Source: Desulfofundulus luciae
GTDB taxonomy: Bacteria > Bacillota > Desulfotomaculia > Desulfotomaculales > Desulfovirgulaceae
Length of the DNA: 51,332 bases
NCBI RefSeq assembly: GCF_030813795.1
Contig: NZ_JAUSUX010000020.1
Span: 1 to 51,332 of the forward strand
Direction of reading: 5' to 3'
This document shows, in pieces, positions 23,904 to 31,955 of this stretch. The position numbers were made by a program, and so were the translations under genes. The notes beneath the pieces were generated by a model, which saw only the letters and a program-made list of their open reading frames with translations, was not told the origin of the DNA and made no database searches. The stretch's first letter is position 1. The number at the start of each line of letters is the position of its first letter.

Positions 23904-24698
23904 TCACTTTGAGGACTCTGGCTGATTCCTTTCCAGCACCTGCAGCCAGTTTTCTTTTTCTAAAAAACTGCCCTCTACATTGCTTTCCATTTGCAGGAAC
24001 ATTTTGTAAGGTACGGCAAAGGAGAGCAGGTCCCTGTCCACATGCTTGCGTGCAGATATGTCGGTCAAGCCGATTACTGCCCGGGGGTGTTCCGACTTGC
24101 CTTCGGCATAAGGGATGAGGAAGATGGTATGGCATCCGGCCCCAAAAGGTGCAATGACGTTCAGCCTGCCGCCGCTCTCGTAATTGGCCAGCACAGTTAA
24201 GGCTGACAACTGGTCGGGATTGGCCAGGAACACGACGACGGCGGGAGTTTCTCCGGCGGTTACTTCTTCCAGAGGCTTGAATACCACGTAAGTGGTGGGA
24301 ACATCAGTTATGGGCAGGGTGTCCACAAACTTCTTTGCTATATCCGGTGATTTAAAATAGCGCTCTCCCTCCTCCAGGGCCGGCAGGTTGCGCACCAGGT
24401 TTTTTCCCATCTCGCTGCGGCAAAACTCCTTGTTGCCGGTGGAGATAAAGTATTCGATGCCGCCGGGAAAATTGACGTACTGGTTGCCGAATCCCAGTCC
24501 GACGCCGCCGCCAAGGCAACCAAAGGTTTTCCGGTCAAACACAGCCGTCCGGCCTTTAGCGGCAGCGGTGAACATGGCTACCACGCAGCCCCAGCGCCCT
24601 TCCTTGAACTGCAGTGCTCCTTCCGGTTTTTCGTCAGTTAACAGGATCGCTACCGGGGAATACTTGAGCTTAATGGCCGCGGCAATTTTACTCTGCAT
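23904..24698 (-). CDS. DUF169 domain protein
   Basis: The 264-residue protein starts MQSKIAAAIKLKYSPVAILLTDEKP and contains GRWGCVVAMFTAAAKGRTAVFDRKTFGCLGGGVGLGFG, the Cys/Gly signature of the DUF169 family found in anaerobes and methanogens. ATG 24698 follows GGGGGG. The family often sits near anaerobic or metal genes, but the biochemical function is unknown. The conserved cysteines suggest metal or iron-sulphur binding. Confidence 0.85.
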   Translation of the reverse strand: MQSKIAAAIKLKYSPVAILLTDEKPEGALQFKEGRWGCVVAMFTAAAKGRTAVFDRKTFGCLGGGVGLGFGNQYVNFPGGIEYFISTGNKEFCRSEMGKNLVRNLPALEEGERYFKSPDIAKKFVDTLPITDVPTTYVVFKPLEEVTAGETPAVVVFLANPDQLSALTVLANYESGGRLNVIAPFGAGCHTIFLIPYAEGKSEHPRAVIGLTDISARKHVDRDLLSFAVPYKMFLQMESNVEGSFLEKENWLQVLERNQPESSK

Positions 24699-24779
24699 AA
24701 TTCTCGCCCCCCAGATAAGGTTAAAAAAAGTTTCCCCGCCGGCAGGCAAATTCCTGCTTGGCTGGTGATGCCTCTTTAT

Positions 24780-25133
24780 TCACCAAATTTTGTAGCGTTG
24801 GAAGCTCCTTCCTTCAGGCGTGGGGTCTATGACCGTGATAAAATACAATCCTCCCTGCGCTGCTTTAAGTACAGCCGCCACGCCCACCCCGCCGGCGCAA
24901 CCCACCACAGGGGCTAACCAGGGCTTTTTCACTGCCCCCTTCATCCTATTCCACGCCCGCGAAAGATTTACTCCATCGCTTTCAACCGGCTCGAGCAGTG
25001 ACGGAATGTTCACCAGGCGATTAAAACCATTACCGGGCACATCAAACCGGGATTTACGGCTGTATATGACGCCGGCCACTTTTTCAGGCAAAATCCTTCT
25101 CAAGTCAGTTTCCCCTTCGCCATGAAAAAACAA
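24780..25133 (-). CDS. unrecognised small protein
   Basis: A 117-residue frame with a Gly/Ala-rich hydrophobic segment (PVVGCAGGVGVAAVLKAAQGG) ends 82 bp before the DUF169 gene start on the same strand. The start is uncertain: TTG 25133 is close to AAGGGGG, but TTG 25103 has a better-spaced GAAGGGG. No family is recognised. Its start region directly follows the tRNA-Leu(CAA), which is on the same strand. Confidence 0.45.
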   Translation of the reverse strand: MFFHGEGETDLRRILPEKVAGVIYSRKSRFDVPGNGFNRLVNIPSLLEPVESDGVNLSRAWNRMKGAVKKPWLAPVVGCAGGVGVAAVLKAAQGGLYFITVIDPTPEGRSFQRYKIW

Positions 25134-25285
25134 ACCCCCTTCGCTACCCTAGTTTTTACGAAACGGGTAGCCGGAAGGGGTTGAACCCGGTAAGGTTTGC
25201 GTACCTTTTCACCACCACCGGACTAGCACTTTTCCCGTGACCGGAGGTATTTTCTTTCAAGGACGCAAACCCTTGAATTTCCTCA

Positions 25286-25374
25286 TGGTGCCGAAGGCGG
25301 GAGTCGAACCCGCACGGGGTGTGAGCCCCACCGGATTTTGAGTCCGGCGCGTCTGCCAGTTCCACCACTTCGGC
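25286..25374 (-). tRNA. tRNA-Leu (anticodon CAA)
   Basis: On the minus strand the acceptor GCCGAAG pairs with CTTCGGC, the anticodon arm is CCGGA-CTCAAAA-TCCGG with anticodon CAA, a class II variable arm is present and CCA is encoded. It is the second tRNA-Leu in 3 kb. Confidence 0.95.
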
Positions 25375-25563
25375 ATACAGTAGTTTAAATATTAGCACAT
25401 CGCCGGTGAATTGTCAATGCCCCAACCTTTTCCTGTTGTTGCATGGCTGGAATGTTGTTCACAAAGGTTTTCCGGGGGTGAGCAGGATTGGCTTTCCGTT
25501 TATAGAAGAATATACTTCATTATGGCAAAAGCGCCATATTTTGCCCGGTGGGAGTGGATCCTT

Positions 25564-26160
25564 TTGCACCCTGATGATCAAGAATTGATAGAACGTACCA
25601 TTGCCGGCGATCTGGAAGCCTTTTCAGAACTGGTACGCCGTTATGAGAAGAAAGTTTTTACCGTTGCCTTCCGTTTTACCGGCAATTACAGCGATGCCTC
25701 CGACCTGGCTCAGGAGGTTTTTATCAGGGTTTATCAGGCTTTGCCCCGCTTTCGAGGGAAAGCCAGTTTTACTACCTGGCTCTACCGCATTACTGCCAAC
25801 CTGTGCCGGGACGAATTGCGCCGGCAGAAACGCCATAAAAAAACCTCGCTGGATGAAATGGCAGCTAATCCGACCGGTCCTCCCCCTCCCGTGGGTGAGG
25901 GTCTTTCTCCCGACGACGTTTTGGAACGCCGGGAGTTTCAGGAAATGGTGCAGGCTTGCCTTAACGATCTGCCCGAGGAGTACCGGCTGGTGCTGGTCAT
26001 GCGGGAGATCCAGGGTCTTTCCTACGATGAAATAGCTGCGGCCCTGGACATTTCTACGGGGACGGTTAAATCCCGCCTCAGCCGCGCCCGTCAGGCCTTC
26101 CGGCAGAAAATATCCGGACGGCAGGAACTTTTTGCGTTCCGGCCACGTCTGGTTAAGTAA
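25564..26160 (+). CDS. ECF RNA polymerase sigma factor (SigW-like)
   Basis: The start is TTG 25564, behind GTGGGAG; longer frames lack a ribosome site. The 198-residue protein has sigma region 2 (EAFSELVRRYEKKVFTVAFR, then DLAQEVFIRVYQALPRFRGKASFTTWLYRITANLCRDELRR) and region 4 (LPEEYRLVLVMREIQGLSYDEIAAALDISTGTVKSRLSRAR) joined by a Pro-rich linker. It directs RNA polymerase to an extracytoplasmic-stress regulon. The next gene is its anti-sigma factor 13 bp downstream, so the pair is one operon. Confidence 0.95.
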   Translation: MHPDDQELIERTIAGDLEAFSELVRRYEKKVFTVAFRFTGNYSDASDLAQEVFIRVYQALPRFRGKASFTTWLYRITANLCRDELRRQKRHKKTSLDEMAANPTGPPPPVGEGLSPDDVLERREFQEMVQACLNDLPEEYRLVLVMREIQGLSYDEIAAALDISTGTVKSRLSRARQAFRQKISGRQELFAFRPRLVK

Positions 26161-26173
26161 GGGGGGATGGCAT

Positions 26174-27523
26174 ATGCGTTGTCAGCAGATCCAGGAACTT
26201 CTCTCGGCATACCTGGACGGTGAAGTGGAACCCTCCCAGCAAGCGAAGATTAAGGCGCATTTAGAAGATTGTGCGACCTGCCGGTACCAGTGGGAAGATT
26301 TAGTGGCCAGCGTGACACTGTTGCGCGGTCTCCCCGGGGTGTCTCCCCCGGAGTCCTTTAGGGAGCAGTTGCTTCACAAGCTGGAAGGCCGGCGTATCTA
26401 CGCTCCACGGCGCAGGTTCCGGTTGGGCTGGCCTAAATTTATTGCTGCTGCAGCCATACTGGTGGTCGTCTTTTCTTTGACCTCAGTTTGGGCCGGTCAT
26501 ATCCTTCCGCAGAACCTTTGGCCCTGGCATAAGGGCCGGGATACCGCCCCATCGATAAACGTGGCTGACCGCTCCCTTAAAAAAGAGGTGAGCACCGCCC
26601 CTTCAGGGCTCCGGCCGGAAACTCTTGAACCGGGAACCGGGTCTTCTAAAGATGGGGATGGTTACGGGGAAATTCAGGCAGGAGGAGAGGGAGATCGTGC
26701 CGGGACAAATTATACACTGCGCGAAGGTAACGGAAAGGGCGGGGAGTTATCCCAGCGGGCAAATATACGTATTGATAGTCTTGCCGGCCGGCATCCTCAA
26801 TCCGGCGGCGTCGTAAAGGAAAAAGTTCACGCTGACCCGCCCCCCGCGGCATCCCGGCAAAATGTCCCGGAATTAATGGCCTTTAGTTCGCCGGAAACAA
26901 CCGCCGGGGGACAAATTAAACGGGCCGCGGGCACCAGCCGTTCGGGTTCAAACGGAGGACTGCGGGCCAAAGCCAGCGGAAAAAGCGCATCAGGTGCTCC
27001 CCGGGCTGGAATGGCGCAGGAGCCTGGGGATTCCCCGGGTGGGGACGAGGTCAGGACCGGTGTCAAAACCGTTAAAGAGTTCGTGCTGATTCTGGAAGTA
27101 CTCGATATCAGTAAAGCCAGGGAAGAAGTATTAAACCTGGTGCAAAAATATAACGCCCTGGTGGGGCCGGAAGAACCAGAAGGGCAGTCTAAAGTGATGA
27201 TCGTTATCTCCAATGAATACTGGCCGGGGTTTCGGGAAGAACTAAAGAGTTTGGGACAGGTCAAGGGATCCCGGACCAACTTCCGGGATATCACCCTGGA
27301 ATATAACGGGTTGGTAAAAAACCTGAACCTTTTAAAGGAGAAGGAAAAAGAACTCCTTTCCTCCACTGGTTCCGATTTAACGGAACTGGAGCGGGTGCAG
27401 GGCGAGATTAGAAAAACAACGGGTCAATTGCACGCCCTGTCCGAAGCTGCCCAAAAGACCACGGTGGAGCTTGTTTTGTGTGCAAATTCTTCTTGCCAGC
27501 AGGACCAATTGCAGGTAAAATAG
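26174..27523 (+). CDS. zinc-finger anti-sigma factor fused to a DUF4349-like domain
   Basis: The 449-residue protein has an N-terminal anti-sigma zinc finger (CQQIQELLSAYLDGEVEP with HLEDCATC, the H-x3-C-x2-C pattern), one membrane helix near residues 89-111 (FIAAAAILVVVFSLTSVWAG), a long low-complexity Gly/Ser-rich linker and a C-terminal domain with VLILEVLDISKAREEVLNLVQ and a coiled coil (NLNLLKEKEKELL) like DUF4349. The zinc finger holds the cognate sigma factor at the membrane; the outer domain may sense envelope state. The ATG has GGGGGG upstream. The long linker is unusual for RsiW-type proteins. Confidence 0.88.
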   Translation: MRCQQIQELLSAYLDGEVEPSQQAKIKAHLEDCATCRYQWEDLVASVTLLRGLPGVSPPESFREQLLHKLEGRRIYAPRRRFRLGWPKFIAAAAILVVVFSLTSVWAGHILPQNLWPWHKGRDTAPSINVADRSLKKEVSTAPSGLRPETLEPGTGSSKDGDGYGEIQAGGEGDRAGTNYTLREGNGKGGELSQRANIRIDSLAGRHPQSGGVVKEKVHADPPPAASRQNVPELMAFSSPETTAGGQIKRAAGTSRSGSNGGLRAKASGKSASGAPRAGMAQEPGDSPGGDEVRTGVKTVKEFVLILEVLDISKAREEVLNLVQKYNALVGPEEPEGQSKVMIVISNEYWPGFREELKSLGQVKGSRTNFRDITLEYNGLVKNLNLLKEKEKELLSSTGSDLTELERVQGEIRKTTGQLHALSEAAQKTTVELVLCANSSCQQDQLQVK

Positions 27524-27614
27524 GGTAGGGCAAAACGCCAGAGAATAAGTTTTCAGGGGCAAACCCATACTAGGTTTAACTGTCTTTAAAAATCAGGAAA
27601 GGGGGGGAAGGGGA

Positions 27615-27836
27615 TTGCGGGAAAAAGTTGAGGAAGTACTCAATAAAATACGCCCTGCCCTGCAGCGGGACGGTGGCGATGTGGAACTGGTAGATGTCGG
27701 TGCCGATGGTGTGGTAAAGGTCAGGTTAAAGGGTGCCTGTGGCGGGTGACCCATGTCCACCTATACCCTGAAAATGGGGATTGAGCGGTCGCTCAAGCAG
27801 GCAGTTCCGGAGGTTAAAGAAGTCATTCAAGTTTAA
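27615..27836 (+). CDS. NifU-like selenoprotein (UGA at 27747-27749)
   Basis: Read from TTG 27615, which follows AAAGGGGGGG, the frame encodes a 73-residue NifU C-terminal-type protein: [33 protein letters not shown], then [31 protein letters not shown]. In the family the motif is GAC-x-x-CPMS and binds a 4Fe-4S cluster; here the second Cys codon is TGA, giving Cys-Gly-Gly-Sec. The start, length and both sides of the UGA match the family, so selenocysteine is the best reading. These proteins deliver iron-sulphur clusters. A weak CCCAT/ATGGG pairing spans the next 29 bases; the SECIS is less clear than in the peroxiredoxin. Confidence 0.88.
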
Positions 27837-27850
27837 AGCCGTGAAAAAAG

Positions 27851-27875
27851 CCTCTGCACCAGCAGGGGTTTTTTC
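27851..27875 (+). terminator. terminator of the NifU-like gene
   Basis: CCTCTGC (27851-27857) pairs with GCAGGGG (27862-27868), with one T-G pair, followed by six T. Confidence 0.85.
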
Positions 27876-27895
27876 TATAAAAGGGGGTGGCCCAG

Positions 27896-28729
27896 GTGCA
27901 ACGGTACAAGGTGGCCGTATGCCAGATGACCATACACCAGGAAAAAGAAAAAAATCTTGTTCGCGCCCGGGAGATGATTGCCCGCGCCGCCAGGCAGGGA
28001 GCCCGGCTGGTGGTTCTGCCGGAAATGTTTAATTGTCCTTACGTGGCCAGGCTTTTCCCCCGGTATGCAGAGAGTTACCCGGAAGGACCCAGCTTACAAA
28101 TGCTGTCCCGGGCGGCCCGGGAGGAAGGGGTTTACCTGGTGGGGGGCTCCCTGCCGGAACGGGATGGCGATCAGGTTTATAACACCAGTTTTATTTTTGC
28201 TCCTGACGGGCGGTTACTGGGGAAACACAGGAAAATGCATCTTTTTGATGTGGAGCTGGCCAGCGGATTAACGGTTAAGGAATCCAGCACCATCGGTGCC
28301 GGAAATCAGGTTACGGTGATTCCCTCGGAACTGGGCGACCTGGGTGTGGCCATCTGCTATGATATCCGTTTTCCCGAACTCATGCGGTTGATGGTGTTAA
28401 AAGGAGCCCGGGTGGTGGTGATCCCGGCGGCCTTTAACATGACCACCGGCCCGGCCCACTGGGAGCTGGTTTTCCGCATGCGGGCCATTGATAACCAGGC
28501 CTATTTCATCGGGGCGTCTCCGGCCCGGGATCCCATGGCACCATATGTGGCTTATGGCCACTCCCTGGTAGTGGATCCCTGGGGGAATGTGGTCAGCATG
28601 GCCCGGGAAGGGGAAGAGATTGTCTATGCCGAGATAGATCTGGATTTGATTGAGAAGACTCGCTCGGAACTGCCTTTGTTGCGCCACCGGCGTACGGATA
28701 TCTATGCCCTGGAGTTGCTCGCCCCGTAA
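27896..28729 (+). CDS. carbon-nitrogen hydrolase (omega-amidase/NIT-like)
   Basis: This 277-residue nitrilase-superfamily enzyme has the Glu-Lys-Cys triad: E in LVVLPEMFNCPY, K in HRKMHLFD and C in VAICYDIRFPEL. The closest subfamily by motif is omega-amidase (Nit2), which hydrolyses alpha-ketoglutaramate or alpha-ketosuccinamate. GTG 27896 has AAAGGGGG 8 bases upstream; an in-frame GTG 9 bases earlier overlaps that site and is less likely. Its substrate in this organism is inferred only from the subfamily. Confidence 0.88.
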   Translation: MQRYKVAVCQMTIHQEKEKNLVRAREMIARAARQGARLVVLPEMFNCPYVARLFPRYAESYPEGPSLQMLSRAAREEGVYLVGGSLPERDGDQVYNTSFIFAPDGRLLGKHRKMHLFDVELASGLTVKESSTIGAGNQVTVIPSELGDLGVAICYDIRFPELMRLMVLKGARVVVIPAAFNMTTGPAHWELVFRMRAIDNQAYFIGASPARDPMAPYVAYGHSLVVDPWGNVVSMAREGEEIVYAEIDLDLIEKTRSELPLLRHRRTDIYALELLAP

Positions 28730-28765
28730 TCCCTCTGATAGAATAGAAAAGAATGGGGTGAGCAG

Positions 28766-29857
28766 ATGTTAAGTTTTGGCATTGTGGGCCTGCCCATGGT
28801 GGGCAAGACAACCATCTTTAATTTGGTCACCGAAAGCGGTGTACAAACTTCAAACTTTATGACCGGCAAAACCGAGACCAATGTAGGTATGGCCCGGGTA
28901 AGGGATCCCCGGGTGGATTTTCTTTCCCGCCTGTATAACCCCCGCCGCACCGTTTACGCCCAGGTACAGTGTAGCGATGTGCCCGGCCTGGTGCGGGGAG
29001 CCAGTGAGGGCAGGGGAGTTGGAAATCAGTTCCTGGAAGGTATCCGGGAGGTGGACCTGCTGGTTCATGTGCTCCGGGCCTTTGCCGACCCGGATGTCCC
29101 CCATGTGGAGGGGGAAATTGACCTCCTGCGGGATCTGGAGACCGTTAGTTTTGAGCTGCTTTTTGCCGATATGGAACTGCTGGAAAAACGCATTGGTCGC
29201 ATTAAATCAGGCAAGAAAATTAATAAAGCGAACGCTTTTGAATTGGAAGTGCTGGAAAAATGCCTGGACGCCCTGGAAAACGAGGTGCCTTTGCATCAGG
29301 TGGAGCTTACCGGAGAAGAAAGGGCGGTACTGCGCAATTATAATTTTTTAACCGAAAAACCCGTGATTTTAGTAGTGAATACCGATGAAGAGCAGTTTAA
29401 ATCGCGGCGGTATCCAGGACGGGAGGCCCTGGAGGAGGCGGCGTCGGCCCGGGGTTTAAAAATGATTGAAATTTGCGGCCAGATGGAGATGGAAATCAGC
29501 CGGCTGTCGCCGGAGGACCGGGAGTTGTTCCTGGCTGATCTGGGGGTTAAGGAACTTGGCTCGGACCGGTTGGTGCGGACTGCTTATGAGGAGCTGGGTT
29601 TAATTTCTTTCTTTACCGTTGGCGAGGATGAGGTCAAGGCCTGGACCATCCGCAAGGGTACCGATGCCAAAAAAGCCGCCGGTAAAATCCATTCCGATAT
29701 CGAGCGGGGGTTTATCCGGGCGGAAGTAGTGGCCTTTAATGACCTCTACCAGATGGGTTCTATGGCTAAGGTCAGGGAAAAAGGCCTTGCCCGCCTGGAA
29801 GGCAGGGACTACATTGTTCAGGATGGAGACATTATCAACTTCAGGTTTAATGTGTAA
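28766..29857 (+). CDS. ychF: YchF/OLA1-type GTP/ATP-binding protein
   Basis: The 363-residue protein has G1 GLPMVGKTT, G3 DVPGLVRGASEGRGVGNQFL, the NTDE position of the YchF-specific G4 (VVNTDEEQF), the coiled-coil insertion and a C-terminal TGS domain (FFTVGEDEVKAWTIRKG to DGDIINFRF). YchF is a ribosome-associated P-loop NTPase that hydrolyses ATP and modulates translation stress. In G1 the usual NVGKS is MVGKT. The length is as in other members (~360). Confidence 0.92.
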   Translation: MLSFGIVGLPMVGKTTIFNLVTESGVQTSNFMTGKTETNVGMARVRDPRVDFLSRLYNPRRTVYAQVQCSDVPGLVRGASEGRGVGNQFLEGIREVDLLVHVLRAFADPDVPHVEGEIDLLRDLETVSFELLFADMELLEKRIGRIKSGKKINKANAFELEVLEKCLDALENEVPLHQVELTGEERAVLRNYNFLTEKPVILVVNTDEEQFKSRRYPGREALEEAASARGLKMIEICGQMEMEISRLSPEDRELFLADLGVKELGSDRLVRTAYEELGLISFFTVGEDEVKAWTIRKGTDAKKAAGKIHSDIERGFIRAEVVAFNDLYQMGSMAKVREKGLARLEGRDYIVQDGDIINFRFNV

Positions 29858-29907
29858 GGTAAAAACGTATAATTAGGAGAAAATGGCAATTGGGGGCTTC
29901 TTGAGCT

Positions 29908-30801
29908 ATGGGTTACCGCGATCTTTTTCCGGACGAACTGGCGGCCCGGGTGGAAAAGGCGGTGGAGCTCCTGGCTGATTGCACTGTTTGCGCCCAATAC
30001 TGTCACGTCAACCGGTTGGAGGGGGAAAAGGGGTTCTGCCGGGGCGGGCGGCTGGCGGCGGTGAGCAGCTGGGGGCCTCATTTCGGGGAAGAGGAAGTCC
30101 TGGTGGGCCGGCACGGTTCAGGAACCATTTTTTTTGCCCATTGCAACCTGGCCTGCCGGTTTTGCCAGAACTGTGATATAAGCCAGTATGGTGAAGGCAG
30201 CGAACTGACCGCCCGGGAGCTGGCCGGCGCCATGCTGGAATTGCAGGACATGGGCTGCCATAACATTAACCTGGTCTCCCCCAGCCACTATGTGCCGCAA
30301 ATCCTGGAGGCCCTGTATATTGCCGCCGGCGATGGCTTAACCCTGCCACTGGTTTATAACACCGGTGGATATGATGCCCTGCACACTTTAAGGTTGCTGG
30401 ACGGGATAGTGGATATTTACATGCCTGACATCAAATTTGGAGATGACGAGATTGGTGAGCGCTATACCAGGGCGGCCGGCTATTTTACGGTGGCCAAACA
30501 GGCGGTTAAGGAGATGCACCGGCAGGTAGGAGATCTGGTGGTGGATGAGCGGGGCATGGCCGTGAGGGGACTGCTGGTGCGCCATCTGGTCATGCCAGGG
30601 GATCTCGCCCGTACCGGGGCGGTGATGAAATTCCTGGCCGAGGAGATATCCCCCAACACCTTTGTAAATATTATGGATCAATATTACCCGGCCCATGAGG
30701 CCCGCCGCTATCCGGAACTTTCCCGGCGGATTACCCGGGAGGAGTTTCGCCGGGCGGTGGAAATTGCCCGGGAATGCGGTTTGCGGCGTATTTATTCATA
30801 A
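29908..30801 (+). CDS. radical SAM protein (PflA-like, COG1313 type)
   Basis: The 297-residue enzyme has the radical SAM motif CNLACRFCQNC (CxxxCxxC) near residue 82, preceded by a Cys-rich N-terminus (CTVCAQYCHVNR and KGFCRGG) that may hold another iron-sulphur cluster or zinc. Later segments NLVSPSHYVPQIL, PLVYNTGGYD and MPDIKFGD are typical of this pyruvate formate-lyase activase-like family. The substrate is unknown. The ribosome site is weak (GGGGGC). A strong terminator follows. Confidence 0.88.
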   Translation: MGYRDLFPDELAARVEKAVELLADCTVCAQYCHVNRLEGEKGFCRGGRLAAVSSWGPHFGEEEVLVGRHGSGTIFFAHCNLACRFCQNCDISQYGEGSELTARELAGAMLELQDMGCHNINLVSPSHYVPQILEALYIAAGDGLTLPLVYNTGGYDALHTLRLLDGIVDIYMPDIKFGDDEIGERYTRAAGYFTVAKQAVKEMHRQVGDLVVDERGMAVRGLLVRHLVMPGDLARTGAVMKFLAEEISPNTFVNIMDQYYPAHEARRYPELSRRITREEFRRAVEIARECGLRRIYS

Positions 30802-30828
30802 AACTTAAATGTCTTTTTACCGCTTGAG

Positions 30829-30878
30829 CGGCGGTCGTTCCTGATCCGGCAAGGGGTCCGGAACGACCGCCGTTTTTT
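30829..30878 (+). terminator. terminator of the radical SAM gene
   Basis: CGGCGGTCGTTCC (30829-30841) pairs with its complement at 30860-30872 over 13 bp, followed by six T. Confidence 0.95.
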
Positions 30879-30967
30879 ATTATAGGGTTTGACGACAGTG
30901 TTTTAATTAAGGTGGTATAAAATACTTTTCCTGTGAAATACTAGGCCGCAAGAGGAGGTGAGAACAA

Positions 30968-31189
30968 ATGCATCACTGGCGGATGACCGAAATGGAGAAA
31001 CTTCACATTATGGAGCAGTTGAGGGCTGAGGAACTGTGCACCAAGAAAGCCCGCTTTTACCTCAATCAGACCAGGGACCCGGCCATCCAGGGCCTGCTGC
31101 AGCAGTGCATTGACAAAGGGCAGCGGCACATCAGCACTCTGAACAACCTGCTCCAGGATGCCGGATTGCCGCGCATGGCGCAACACTAA
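30968..31189 (+). CDS. small coat-type helical protein
   Basis: The 73-residue protein (MHHWRMTEMEKLHIMEQLRAEEL and so on) starts at an ATG with AGGAGGTG 7 bases upstream. Its helical pattern with LTKKARFYLN-like and QCIDKGQRHISTLNNLL segments resembles the ferritin-like spore coat CotF family half, and it precedes a clear CotF homologue by 32 bp. It is probably a coat or sporulation partner. Confidence 0.75.
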   Translation: MHHWRMTEMEKLHIMEQLRAEELCTKKARFYLNQTRDPAIQGLLQQCIDKGQRHISTLNNLLQDAGLPRMAQH

Positions 31190-31221
31190 TTGCCAATTTC
31201 CACACACAGGAGGTGTTAGCG

Positions 31222-31524
31222 GTGCAGTTTTCCGACCGGGATATCCTGGCCGATATGCTCACCGGAGCCAAGATGATCTCCACGGGCTACCACATGGCCG
31301 TGCTGGAAGCGGCCAATGACCGGGTGCGGAACACCCTTATCCATATCAACAATGAAGAAATGAACACCCAGAAGCAGATCTTTGATCTGATGCACTCCCG
31401 GGGCTGGTACCCTCTCGATCCCGTTTTCACGGGTACGCCTATGGGACCGGAAGCTACCAACATCCGTGGGCCCGAGGGGCCTATGGGGAGAATGGCTCCC
31501 GGAATGGGTCCCGCGCAAATGTAA
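31222..31524 (+). CDS. CotF-family spore coat protein
   Basis: The 100-residue product reads FSDRDILADMLTGAKMISTGYHMAVLEAANDRVRNTLIHINNEEMNTQKQIFDLMHSRGWY, the CotF domain, then a Gly/Pro/Met-rich tail (TGTPMGPEATNIRG). CotF-type proteins are spore-coat components. GTG 31222 has AGGAGGTG 6 bases upstream. It forms an operon with the 73-residue gene before it. Confidence 0.9.
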   Translation: MQFSDRDILADMLTGAKMISTGYHMAVLEAANDRVRNTLIHINNEEMNTQKQIFDLMHSRGWYPLDPVFTGTPMGPEATNIRGPEGPMGRMAPGMGPAQM

Positions 31525-31605
31525 ACTGAATCGGGACTCCCGTAGAGGAATACGGCCGGAAGCCTGCCACTGGTGGGCTACCTGAAGGTAAAAACAGGAA
31601 AGGGA

Positions 31606-31636
31606 AGACCGGGGAGGAAGAAGCCCGGTCTTTTTC
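31606..31636 (+). terminator. terminator of the coat-protein operon
   Basis: AGACCGGG (31606-31613) pairs with CCCGGTCT (31624-31631), followed by TTTTT. Confidence 0.9.
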
Positions 31637-31639
31637 CTT

Positions 31640-31955
31640 TGTGCCCGGTCGCAAGCCTTGTGTCGTGTAAACAATCAAAAACAGTTGCCGGAAGGTTACT
31701 CAAGACAGCGGGTTGTAAAGGGGGACGGTGTAAACAGCGGGAACAATGCCCTGCCGGAAGGCTACCTTTGCAATCGCTGGTAGGCTTGCTTTTCCTGCAT
31801 CTGGGGATGGGTTTTTTACGTTTCAGGAGCCGAAACGTGCACCACGCAGCCCTTTTGCATTGGCGGATCCATGATAATGCCCGGTATCGAAGTAAAAACA
31901 GCTCATGAAAGCTGGTAGACAGGTGATAGTAGGAGGAATGTGAGGAGATGAGAAC
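31640..31955. other. 316-bp leader region of the carboxylase operon, with inverted repeat at 31818-31838
   Basis: No convincing reading frame is present. The clearest structure is ACGTTTC (31818-31824) and GAAACGT (31832-31838), a perfect 7-bp inverted repeat around AGGAGCC, preceded by TTTTTT. It could be an operator for the carboxylase operon or a small RNA hairpin. The SD GAGGAG of the first operon gene is at the end. Confidence 0.5.
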
